DNA from: Dugong dugon
Taxonomy: Eukaryota; Chordata; Mammalia; Sirenia; Dugongidae
Reading direction: 5' to 3'
Assembly: GCA_030035585.1 (NCBI GenBank)
Contig: CM057463.1
Coordinates: 141,082,736-141,146,735 of the forward strand
DNA: 64,000 nucleotides
The first letter of the stretch is position 1. Each line of letters begins with the position of its first letter. Position numbers and translations under genes: made by a program. Below are positions 1-8,843 of the stretch, piece after piece. A model generated the notes under the pieces. The model ran no database searches. It saw only the letters and a program-made list of their open reading frames with translations, and was not told the origin of the DNA.

Positions 1-640
1 GGGGAACTTAGAATTGCTGCTAACAAAGTTTCTACTCAGCACAACTACGGTTTTGCCTTCTTCGCGTTCCAGAATGGGAGAAACGCGGTTTCCTTCTCCT
101 TTAGCGGTACCGTCTGTAAAGCCCTAATCTCAGCTTCGCAGCACAGAATGCCTCCCGGATTGATGGAAAGTCTGAACGGCTTCAACTACTTGAAAGGGAG
201 AAAAGTCATACGCTTTATTCAGGTAGACAATGCACAGGCAACTTTCTTAGGCATGTAACCCAGAGGGACTTTCCAACACAGAAAGTGAATCGTGCTCCGT
301 TCCTCCCCAGACTGAGAGCAACAAGCTCTTGCTTTCTCTTTCAGGCAGGGAAGAAGCTACAGGCTCCTGTAAAGCATACAAGCTTTAGTCAGCAAAACTG
401 AACCTCTTCTGCTGTCCTCTAGCTGAAGGCAGACAATCTGCCTGTTTGGCTTTGAAATCCAGTAATACCTTCATTCCCTGGTATGCGAAATTCCCTTGGA
501 AATCCAGGGGATTCAAATACTTGCTAGGCCTGCACTCTCCAGCCTTCTCCCACTCAGGGAACATTGGAGAAAGCAGCTTGTGCTGGGCAGACTCTTTCTT
601 GTAACAAAACTGAAAACTTAAGTAGATTCAGTTAAGCAGC

Positions 641-1329
641 TTGAAGGAGAAGGCTGTCTTTTGCTTTCTCTTTCATATGGTGAATAGGAAACTAAAACTC
701 ACTGCTAACAAATGTTTTACTCAGGAGAAGTACGGTTTTGCCTCGTTAGCCTTCCAGAATGGGAGAAACGCGGTTTCTCTTCTCCTTTAGCGATACCGTG
801 TGTAAAGCCCTATTCTCAGCTTCGCAGCACAGAATGCCTCGAAGAATGCATGCTGGAAAGTCTGAACGGCTTCAACTACTTGAAAGGGAGAAAAGTCATA
901 CGCTTTATCCACGTAGACAATGCACAGGCAACTTTCTTAGGCATGTAACACAGAGGGACTTTCCAACACAGAAAGTGAATCGTGCTCCGTTCCTCCCCAG
1001 ACTGAGAGCAACAAGCTCTTGCTTTCTCTTTCAGGCAGGGAAGAAGCTACATGCTCGTGTTAGGCACACAAGCTATAGTCAGCAAATCTGAACCTCTTCT
1101 ATTGTCCTCTAGCTGAAGGCACACAATCTACCTGTCTGGCTTTGAAAGCCAACAGTACCATCATTCCCTGGCATGCAAACTTCCCTTAGAAACCCAGGGG
1201 ATACAAATACTTGCTGGGCCTGCACCGTCCAGCCTTCTCCCACTCAGAGAACATTGGCGAAAGCAGCTTTGCTGGGCGGACTCTTTCCTCTAAGAAAACT
1301 GAAAACTTAAGTAGATTCAGTTAAGCAGC
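641..1329 (+). repeat. Reference monomer type B (689 bp)
   Basis: First complete B. The first ~130 bp are the most divergent part of the HOR: 'ggctgtcttttgctttc', 'tcatatggtgaatagg', 'aaatgttttactcagg', 'ctcgttagccttcc'. From 'gaatgggagaaacgcgg' onward it follows C closely, except 'atccacgtag' in most copies, 'gctatagtc', 'caaatctgaacc' and an 11 bp longer segment ('ctgaaggcacacaatcta' where C has 'ctgtcta'). B therefore looks like an older mosaic of a diverged head on a C-like body. This copy has 'cgaagaatgc' at 843, shared only with the B at 11577. Confidence 0.95.
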
Positions 1330-2007
1330 TTGAAGGAGAACGATGTGTTTTCCTATGTCTTTCATGTGGTGAATGGGGAACTTACAATTGCTGCTAACAA
1401 AATTTCTACTCAGCACAACTACGGTTTTGCCTCCTTCGCGTTTCAGAATGGGATAAACGCGGTTTCTCTTCTCCTTTAGCGATACCGTGTGTAAAGCCCT
1501 ATTCTCAGCTTCGCAGCACAGAATGCCTCGAGGAATGCATGCTGGAAAGTCTGAACGGCTTCAACTACTTGAAAGGGAGAAAAGTCATACGCTTTATCCA
1601 GGTAGACAATGCACAGGCAACTTTCTTAGGCATGTAACACAGAGGGACTTTCCAACACAGAAAGTGAATCGTGCTCCGTTCCTCCCCAGACTGAGAGCAA
1701 CAAGCTCTTGCTTTCTCTTTCAGGCAGGGAAGAAGCTACATGCTCGTGTTAGGCACACAAGCTTTAGTCAGCAAATCGGAACCTCTTCTATTGTCCTCTA
1801 GCTGTCTACCTGTCTGGCTTTGAAAGCCAACAGTACCTTCATTCACTGGTACGCAAACTTCCCTTAGAAACCCAGAGGTTACAAATACTTGCTGGGCCTG
1901 CACTCTCCAGCCTTCTCCCACTCAGAGAACATTGGCGAAAGCAGCTTTGCTGGGCGGACTCTTTCCTCTAAGAAAACTGAAAACTTAAGTAGATTCAGTT
2001 AAGCAGC
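1330..2007 (+). repeat. Reference monomer type C, subtype C1 (678 bp)
   Basis: C has an A-like head and B-like body, and is 11 bp shorter than full-length B through a deletion just after 'ctctagctg' (about 1804). Three head subtypes recur. C1: 'cgatgtgttttcc', 'aaaatttct', 'cgcgtttcag'. C2: 'cgctgtattttcc', 'tttaatgtgg', 'aaagtttct', 'cgcgttccag'. C3: 'cgctgtattttcc', 'tttcatgtgg', 'aaaatttct', 'cgcgttccag'. Tails come in two forms: V ('cttcattcactggtacgc', 'cagaggttac', 'cactctcc', seen here) and a B-like form ('catcattccctggcatgc', 'caggggatac', 'caccgtcc'). A few copies mix the two. Confidence 0.94.
1437..1461. other. Dyad symmetry CGCGTTT-N11-AAACGCG in C1 heads
   Basis: Seven-base arms at 1437-1443 and 1455-1461 around an 11-base spacer. 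A monomers keep six-base arms (CGCGTT, 13-base spacer, AACGCG). B monomers have lost the left arm ('cgttagccttcc'). The 'ttcccgttcc' variant at 6222, 43830 and 47926 disrupts it. A palindrome with CpG in both arms could be a protein site or hairpin; nothing in the sequence proves either. Confidence 0.6.
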
Positions 2008-2204
2008 TTGAAGGAGAACCTTGTATTTTCCTATGTCTTTCATGTGGTGAATGGGGAACTTAGAATTGCTGCTAACAAAGTTTCTACTCAGCACAACTAC
2101 GGTTTTGCCTTCTTCGCGTTCCAGAATGGGAGAAACGCGGTTTCCTTCTCCTTTAGCGGTACCGTCTGTAAAGCCCTAATCTCAGCTTCGCAGCACAGAA
2201 TGCC

Positions 2205-2221
2205 TCCCGGATTGATGGAAA
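2205..2221 (-). other. Weak CENP-B-box-like 17-mer in A monomers
   Basis: On the minus strand this reads TTTCCATCAATCCGGGA. The essential CENP-B box bases are TTCG, A and CGGG in the pattern NTTCGNNNNANNCGGGN; here eight of nine match, with C in place of G in the TTCG part. B and C have 'cctcgagg' instead and no match. One such near-match per ~2 kb is not far from chance, and a mismatch in the essential bases makes binding doubtful. Confidence 0.25.
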
Positions 2222-2271
2222 GTCTGAACGGCTTCAACTACTTGAAAGGGAGAAAAGTCATACGCTTTATT

Positions 2272-2413
2272 CAGGTAGACAATGCACAGGCAACTTTCTT
2301 AGGCATGTAACCCAGAGGGACTTTCCAACACAGAAAGTGAATCGTGCTCCGTTCCTCCCCAGACTGAGAGCAACAAGCTCTTGCTTTCTCTTTCAGGCAG
2401 GGAAGAAGCTACA
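2272..2413 (+). repeat. Near-invariant core of the monomer (~142 bp)
   Basis: From just after 'ttat(t/c)' to 'gaagctaca', A, B and C are the same apart from a 'taaccc/taacac' polymorphism at 2312 that cuts across types, the C/G base in 'cca(c/g)gtag' of B, and rare private changes. The conservation also extends about 50 bp to the left apart from the T/C at 2271. All core-type hybrid switches map here. Confidence 0.85.
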
Positions 2414-2439
2414 GGCTCCTGTAAAGCATACAAGCTTTA
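2410..2439. other. Two adjacent dyads in A tails
   Basis: TACAGG-CT-CCTGTA at 2410-2423 runs into TAAAGC-N6-GCTTTA at 2422-2439. Both belong to the A-specific tail. B and C have only an imperfect version (ACATG-CT-CGTGT) of the first. The start of this segment is also where every A-tail hybrid becomes recognisably A. Confidence 0.6.
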
Positions 2440-2498
2440 GTCAGCAAAACTGAACCTCTTCTGCTGTCCTCTAGCTGAAGGCAGACAATCTGCCTGTT

Positions 2499-2513
2499 TG
2501 GCTTTGAAAGCCA
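2499..2513. other. 15 bp perfect dyad TGGCTTTGAAAGCCA
   Basis: Seven-base arms around a single G. The same 15 bp occur in A, B and C at the matching place, although the flanking tails differ between types. Only the rare bases at 458, 11394, 44893 and 48989 were seen to break it, all in A copies. Confidence 0.75.
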
Positions 2514-4740
2514 GTAATACCTTCATTCCCTGGTATGCGAAATTCCCTTGGAAATCCAGGGGATTCAAATACTTGCTAGGCCTGCACTCTCCAGCCTTCT
2601 CCCACTCAGGGAACATTGGAGAAAGCAGCTTGTGCTGGGCAGACTCTTTCTTGTAACAAAACTGAAAACTTAAGTAGATTCAGTTAAGCAGCTTGAAGGA
2701 GAAGGCTGTCTTTTGCTTTCTCTTTCATATGGTGAATAGGAAACTAAAACTCACTGCTAACAAATGTTTTACTCAGGAGAAGTACGGTTTTGCCTCGTTA
2801 GCCTTCCAGAATGGGAGAAACGCGGTTTCTCTTCTCCTTTAGCGATACCGTGTGTAAAGCCCTATTCTCAGCTTCGCAGCACAGAATGCCTCGAGGAATG
2901 CTGGAAAGTCTGAACGGCTTCAACTACTTGAAAGGGAGAAAAGTCATACGCTTTATCCACGTAGACAATGCACAGGCAACTTTCTTAGGCATGTAACCCA
3001 GAGGGACTTTCCAACACAGAAAGTGAATCGTGCTCCGTTCCTCCCCAGACTGAGAGCAACAAGCTCTTGCTTTCTCTTTCAGGCAGGGAAGAAGCTACAT
3101 GCTCGTGTTAGGCACACAAGCTATAGTCAGCAAATCGGAACCTCTTCTATTGTCCTCTAGCTGAAGGCACACAATCTACCTGTCTGGCTTTGAAAGCCAA
3201 CAGTACCATCATTCCCTGGCATGCAAACTTCCCTTAGAAACCCAGGGGATACAAATACTTGCTGGGCCTGCACCGTCCAGCCTTCTCCCACTCAGAGAAC
3301 ATTGGAGAAAGCAGCTTTGCTGGGCGGACTCTTTCCTCTAAGAAAACTGAAAACTTAAGTAGATTCAGTTAAGCAGCTTGAAGGAGAACGCTGTATTTTC
3401 CTATGTCTTTCATGTGGTGAATGGGGAACTTACAATTGCTGCTAACAAAATTTCTACTCAGCACAACTACGGTTTTGCCTCCTTCGCGTTCCAGAATGGG
3501 ATAAACGCGGTTTCTCTTCTCCTTTAGCGATACCGTGTGTAAAGCCCTATTCTCAGCTTCGCAGCACAGAATGCCTCGAGGAATGCATGCTGGAAAGTCT
3601 GAACGGCTTCAACTACTTGAAAGGGAGAAAAGTCATACGCTTTATCCAGGTAGACAATGCACAGGCAACTTTCTTAGGCATGTAACCCAGAGGGACTTTC
3701 CAACACAGAAAGTGAATCGTGCTCCGTTCCTCCCCAGACTGAGAGCAACAAGCTCTTGCTTTCTCTTTCAGGCAGGGAAGAAGCTACATGCTCGTGTTAG
3801 GCACACAAGCTTTAGTCAGCAAATCGGAACCTCTTCTATTGTCCTCTAGCTGTCTACCTGTCTGGCTTTGAAAGCCAACAGTACCTTCATTCACTGGTAC
3901 GCAAACTTCCCTTAGAAACCCAGAGGTTACAAATACTTGCTGGGCCTGCACTCTCCAGCCTTCTCCCACTCAGAGAACATTGGCGAAAGCAGCTTTGCTG
4001 GGCGGACTCTTTCCTCTAAGAAAACTGAAAACTTAAGTAGATTCAGTTAAGCAGCTTGAAGGAGAACCTTGTATTTTCCTATGTCTTTCATGTGGTGAAT
4101 GGGGAACTTAGAATTGCTGCTAACAAAGTTTCTACTCAGCACAACTACGGTTTTGCCTTCTTCGCGTTCCAGAATGGGAGAAACGCGGTTTCCTTCTCCT
4201 TTAGCGGTACCGTCTGTAAAGCCCTAATCTCAGCTTCGCAGCACAGAATGCCTCCCGGATTGATGGAAAGTCTGAACGGCTTCAACTACTTGAAAGGGAG
4301 AAAAGTCATACGCTTTATTCAGGTAGACAATGCACAGGCAACTTTCTTAGGCATGTAACCCAGAGGGACTTTCCAACACAGAAAGTGAATCGTGCTCCGT
4401 TCCTCCCCAGACTGAGAGCAACAAGCTCTTGCTTTCTCTTTCAGGCAGGGAAGAAGCTACAGGCTCCTGTAAAGCATACAAGCTTTAGTCAGCAAAACTG
4501 AACCTCTTCTGCTGTCCTCTAGCTGAAGGCAGACAATCTGCCTGTTTGGCTTTGAAAGCCAGTAATACCTTCATTCCCTGGTATGCGAAATTCCCTTGGA
4601 AATCCAGGGGATTCAAATACTTGCTAGGCCTGCACTCTCCAGCCTTCTCCCACTCAGGGAACATTGGAGAAAGCAGCTTGTGCTGGGCAGACTCTTTCTT
4701 GTAACAAAACTGAAAACTTAAGTAGATTCAGTTAAGCAGC

Positions 4741-5429
4741 TTGAAGGAGAAGGCTGTCTTTTGCTTTCTCTTTCATATGGTGAATAGGAAACTAAAACTC
4801 ACTGCTAACAAATGTTTTACTCAGGAGAAGTACGGTTTTGCCTCGTTAGCCTTCCAGAATGGGAGAAACGCGGTTTCTCTTCTCCTTTAGCGATACCGTG
4901 TGTAAAGCCCTATTCTCAGCTTCGCAGCACAGAATGCCTCGAGGAATGCATGCTGGAAAGTCTGAACGGCTTCAACTACTTGAAAGGGAGAAAAGTCATA
5001 CGCTTTATCCACGTAGACAATGCACAGGCAACTTTCTTAGGCATGTAACACAGAGGGACTTTCCAACACAGAAAGTGAATCGTGCTCCGTTCCTCCCCAG
5101 ACTGAGAGCAACAAGCTCTTGCTTTCTCTTTCAGGCAGGGAAGAAGCTACATGCTCGTGTTAGGCACACAAGCTATAGTCAGCAAATCTGAACCTCTTCT
5201 ATTGTCCTCTAGCTGAAGGCACACAATCTACCTGTCTGGCTTTGAAAGCCAACAGTACCATCATTCCCTGGCATGCAAACTTCCCTTAGAAACCCAGGGG
5301 ATACAAATACTTGCTGGGCCTGCACCGTCCAGCCTTCTCCCACTCAGAGAACATTGGCGAAAGCAGCTTTGCTGGGCGGACTCTTTCCTCTAAGAAAACT
5401 GAAAACTTAAGTAGATTCAGTTAAGCAGC
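4741..5429 (+). repeat. B monomer with possible C tail (B/C distal hybrid)
   Basis: It keeps the B-specific 11 bp insertion but is followed by an A head, as C monomers are. Because B and the B-like form of C are the same after that insertion, an exchange between about 5228 and 5442 would explain the missing C without breaking the head-tail order. The alternative is a breakpoint exactly at the conserved monomer boundary. Confidence 0.7.
4946..4953 (+). repeat. ATGCATGC microrepeat that contracts to ATGC in some B monomers
   Basis: Full-length B and all C have two ATGC units ('ggaatgcatgctgg'). The 685 bp B copies (2693, 9529, 13629, 21144, 28675, 34143, 45085, 47133, 49181, 51919, 60123) and the hybrid at 38243 have one. 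Loss of one unit of a tandem 4-mer is a typical slippage product, and the change separates the 2,048 from the 2,052 bp HOR. Confidence 0.9.
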
Positions 5430-6113
5430 TTGAAGGAGAACCTTGTATTTTCCTATGTCTTTCATGTGGTGAATGGGGAACTTAGAATTGCTGCTAACAA
5501 AGTTTCTACTCAGCACAACTACGGTTTTGCCTTCTTCGCGTTCCAGAATGGGAGAAACGCGGTTTCCTTCTCCTTTAGCGGTACCGTCTGTAAAGCCCTA
5601 ATCTCAGCTTCGCAGCACAGAATGCCTCCCGGATTGATGGAAAGTCTGAACGGCTTCAACTACTTGAAAGGGAGAAAAGTCATACGCTTTATTCAGGTAG
5701 ACAATGCACAGGCAACTTTCTTAGGCATGTAACCCAGAGGGACTTTCCAACACAGAAAGTGAATCGTGCTCCGTTCCTCCCCAGACTGAGAGCAACAAGC
5801 TCTTGCTTTCTCTTTCAGGCAGGGAAGAAGCTACATGCTCGTGTTAGGCACACAAGCTATAGTCAGCAAATCGGAACCTCTTCTATTGTCCTCTAGCTGA
5901 AGGCACACAATCTACCTGTCTGGCTTTGAAAGCCAACAGTACCATCATTCCCTGGCATGCAAACTTCCCTTAGAAACCCAGGAGATACAAATACTTGCTG
6001 GGCCTGCACCGTCCAGCCTTCTCCCTCTCAGAGAACATTGGCGAAAGCAGCTTTGCTGGGCGGACTCTTTCCTCTAAGAAAACTGAAAACTTAAGTAGAT
6101 TCAGTTAAGCAGC
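5430..6113 (+). repeat. A/B hybrid monomer (684 bp)
   Basis: A-specific bases run through 'ttattcagg' (T at 5693) and B-specific bases from 'acatgctcg' (T at 5836) to the end. The switch lies in that 143 bp interval, which is the same in all monomer types. The following monomer is C, as after any B tail. Confidence 0.93.
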
Positions 6114-6791
6114 TTGAAGGAGAAAGCTGTATTTTCCTATGTCTTTCATGTGGTGAATGGGGAACTTACAATTGCTGCTAACAAAATTTCTACTCAGCAC
6201 AACTACGGTTTTGCCTCCTTCCCGTTCCAGAATGGGATAAACGCGGTTTCTCTTCTCCTTTAGCGATACCGTGTGTAAAGCCCTATTCTCAGCTTCGCAG
6301 CACAGAATGCCTCGAGGAATGCATGCTGGAAAGTCTGAACGGCTTCAACTACTTGAAAGGGAGAAAAGTCATACGCTTTATCCAGGTAGACAATGCACAG
6401 GCAACTTTCTTAGGCATGTAACACAGAGGGACTTTCCAACACAGAAAGTGAATCGTGCTCCGTTCCTCCCCAGACTGAGAGCAACAAGCTCTTGCTTTCT
6501 CTTTCAGGCAGGGAAGAAGCTACATGGTCGTGTTAGGCACACAAGCTTTAGTCAGCAAATCGGAACCTCTTCTATTGTCCTCTAGCTGTCTACCTGTCTG
6601 GCTTTGAAAGCCAACAGTACCATCATTCCCTGGCATGCAAACTTCCCTTAGAAACCCAGGGGATACAAATACTTGCTGGGCCTGCACCGTCCAGCCTTCT
6701 CCCACTCAGAGAACATTGGCGAAAGCAGCTTTGCTGGGCGGACTCTTTCCTCTAAGAAAACTGAAAACTTAAGTAGATTCAGTTAAGCAGC
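5430..6791 (+). repeat. HOR unit: A/B hybrid then C (1,362 bp)
   Basis: A/B hybrid 5430-6113 (684 bp) and C3-like 6114-6791. The hybrid tail has private variants 'ggagatac' and 'ctccctctcag'. The C has 'gagaaagctg', the 'ttcccgttcc' variant at 6222 (also at 43830 and 47926), and a private 'catggtcgtg'. Together with the preceding unit, four monomers span what would canonically be six. Confidence 0.93.
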
Positions 6792-8843
6792 TTGAAGGAG
6801 AACCTTGTATTTTCCTATGTCTTTCATGTGGTGAATGGGGAACTTAGAATTGCTGCTAACAAAGTTTCTACTCAGCACAACTACGGTTTTGCCTTCTTCG
6901 CGTTCCAGAATGGGAGAAACGCGGTTTCCTTCTCCTTTAGCGGTACCGTCTGTAAAGCCCTAATCTCAGCTTCGCAGCACAGAATGCCTCCCGGATTGAT
7001 GGAAAGTCTGAACGGCTTCAACTACTTGAAAGGGAGAAAAGTCATACGCTTTATTCAGGTAGACAATGCACAGGCAACTTTCTTAGGCATGTAACCCAGA
7101 GGGACTTTCCAACACAGAAAGTGAATCGTGCTCCGTTCCTCCCCAGACTGAGAGCAACAAGCTCTTGCTTTCTCTTTCAGGCAGGGAAGAAGCTACAGGC
7201 TCCTGTAAAGCATACAAGCTTTAGTCAGCAAAACTGAACCTCTTCTGCTGTCCTCTAGCTGAAGGCAGACAATCTGCCTGTTTGGCTTTGAAAGCCAGTA
7301 ATACCTTCATTCCCTGGTATGCGAAATTCCCTTGGAAATCCAGGGGATTCAAATACTTGCTAGGCCTGCACTCTCCAGCCTTCTCCCACTCAGGGAACAT
7401 TGGAGAAAGCAGCTTGTGCTGGGCAGACTCTTTCTTGTAACAAAACTGAAAACTTAAGTAGATTCAGTTAAGCAGCTTGAAGGAGAAGGCTGTCTTTTGC
7501 TTTCTCTTTCATATGGTGAATAGGAAACTAAAACTCACTGCTAACAAATGTTTTACTCAGGAGAAGTACGGTTTTGCCTCGTTAGCCTTCCAGAATGGGA
7601 GAAACGCGGTTTCTCTTCTCCTTTAGCGATACCGTGTGTAAAGCCCTATTCTCAGCTTCGCAGCACAGAATGCCTCGAGGAATGCATGCTGGAAAGTCTG
7701 AACGGCTTCAACTACTTGAAAGGGAGAAAAGTCATACGCTTTATCCACGTAGACAATGCACAGGCAACTTTCTTAGGCATGTAACACAGAGGGACTTTCC
7801 AACACAGAAAATGAATCGTGCTCCGTTCCTCCCCAGACTGAGAGCAACAAGCTCTTGCTTTCTCTTTCAGGCAGGGAAGAAGCTACATGCTCGTGTTAGG
7901 CACACAAGCTATAGTCAGCAAATCTGAACCTCTTCTATTGTCCTCTAGCTGAAGGCACACAATCTACCTGTCTGGCTTTGAAAGCCAACAGTACCATCAT
8001 TCCCTGGCATGCAAACTTCCCTTAGAAACCCAGGGGATACAAATACTTGCTGGGCCTGCACCGTCCAGCCTTCTCCCACTCAGAGAACATTGGCGAAAGC
8101 AGCTTTGCTGGGCGGACTCTTTCCTCTAAGAAAACTGAAAACTTAAGTAGATTCAGTTAAGCAGCTTGAAGGAGAACGATGTGTTTTCCTATGTCTTTCA
8201 TGTGGTGAATGGGGAACTTACAATTGCTGCTAACAAAATTTCTACTCAGCACAACTACGGTTTTGCCTCCTTCGCGTTTCAGAATGGGATAAACGCGGTT
8301 TCTCTTCTCCTTTAGCGATACCGTGTGTAAAGCCCTATTCTCAGCTTCGCAGCACAGAATGCCTCGAGGAATGCATGCTGGAAAGTCTGAACGGCTTCAA
8401 CTACTTGAAAGGGAGAAAAGTCATACGCTTTATCCAGGTAGACAATGCACAGGCAACTTTCTTAGGCATGTAACACAGAGGGACTTTCCAACACAGAAAG
8501 TGAATCGTGCTCCGTTCCTCCCCAGACTGAGAGCAACAAGCTCTTGCTTTCTCTTTCAGGCAGGGAAGAAGCTACATGCTCGTGTTAGGCACACAAGCTT
8601 TAGTCAGCAAATCGGAACCTCTTCTATTGTCCTCTAGCTGTCTACCTGTCTGGCTTTGAAAGCCAACAGTACCTTCATTCACTGGTACGCAAACTTCCCT
8701 TAGAAACCCAGAGGTTACAAATACTTGCTGGGCCTGCACTCTCCAGCCTTCTCCCACTCAGAGAACATTGGCGAAAGCAGCTTTGCTGGGCGGACTCTTT
8801 CCTCTAAGAAAACTGAAAACTTAAGTAGATTCAGTTAAGCAGC
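6792..8843 (+). repeat. HOR unit, canonical A-B-C, 2,052 bp
   Basis: A 6792-7476, B 7477-8165 (689 bp, private 'gaaaatgaatcg'), C1 8166-8843 with V tail. It begins a run in which 2,052 and 2,048 bp units alternate up to 17043. Confidence 0.95.

Larger units (their letters stand above)
1..2007 (+). repeat. HOR unit, canonical A-B-C, 5' truncated by window edge
   Basis: Partial A 1-640 (the first ~45 bp lie outside the window), B 641-1329 (689 bp), C1 1330-2007 with V tail. The A carries 'gaaatccag' (T at 458), found otherwise only at 11394; it breaks the 15 bp dyad common to the other monomers. Confidence 0.95.
2008..2692 (+). repeat. Reference monomer type A (685 bp)
   Basis: First complete A. 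Diagnostic bases: head 'gaaccttgtattttcc', 'ttcttcgcgttcc', 'agcggtaccgtctg', 'cctcccggattgatgg' where B and C have 'cctcgaggaatgc', 'ttattcagg', then a distinctive tail with 'acaggctcctgtaaagc', 'gctgtcctctagctg', 'cagtaatacc', 'ttgtgctgggcagac' and 'cttgtaacaaaactg'. It has 14 CpG dinucleotides, 13 of them between about +93 and +343. A is the only type with the Cccgga site that resembles a CENP-B box, and the only one with the two adjacent dyads at 2410-2439. Confidence 0.95.
2008..4055 (+). repeat. HOR unit, canonical A-B-C, 2,048 bp
   Basis: A 2008-2692, B 2693-3377 (685 bp form with a single ATGC at 2898-2901), C3 3378-4055 with V tail. The B has a C-like 'caaatcggaacc' near 3132 and 'attggagaaag', a minor patch of B/C mixing. 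Confidence 0.95.
4056..5429 (+). repeat. HOR unit lacking C: A then B (1,374 bp)
   Basis: A 4056-4740, B 4741-5429 (689 bp), followed directly by an A-type head at 5430 instead of a C head. One monomer is missing relative to canonical. The B tail and the B-like C tail are nearly the same sequence, so 4741-5429 can be read as B continued by a C tail, with the exchange somewhere in 5228-5442. Confidence 0.93.

Noticed and set aside
759..1091. Open frames of 61-117 codons in B and C monomers on the plus strand, in two overlapping frames
   Set aside because: The 4 bp ATGC contraction in many B copies shifts the frame and is freely tolerated, and several frames use GTG starts. No conserved protein signature is present; these are chance frames in a homogenised repeat.
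1736..1921. 61-codon minus-strand open frame in C tails
   Set aside because: Its sequence changes with the two interchangeable tail forms and it disappears in B because of the 11 bp indel. No function is supportable.
2008..2310. A 100-codon open frame repeated in almost every A monomer, starting at TTG of 'ttgaaggag'
   Set aside because: It depends on a non-ATG start and spans the satellite head. It has no recognisable domain and recurs only because the monomer recurs. The corresponding frames in B and C are different in start, length and sequence.
2008..2692. The 685 bp monomer as four ~171 bp alpha-satellite-like subunits
   Set aside because: The length coincidence (about 4 x 171) is tempting, but by eye I find no convincing internal repetition at ~171 bp and no alpha-satellite consensus segments. 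A dot-plot within one monomer would decide it.
5430..6791. Assembly collapse or mis-join as the cause of irregular HOR units
   Set aside because: Not excluded, but the switches are in register and preserve the head-tail order, and the same hybrids with private bases recur at several sites, which random mis-joins would not produce. Long-read coverage across 5430, 21829 and 32090 would settle it.
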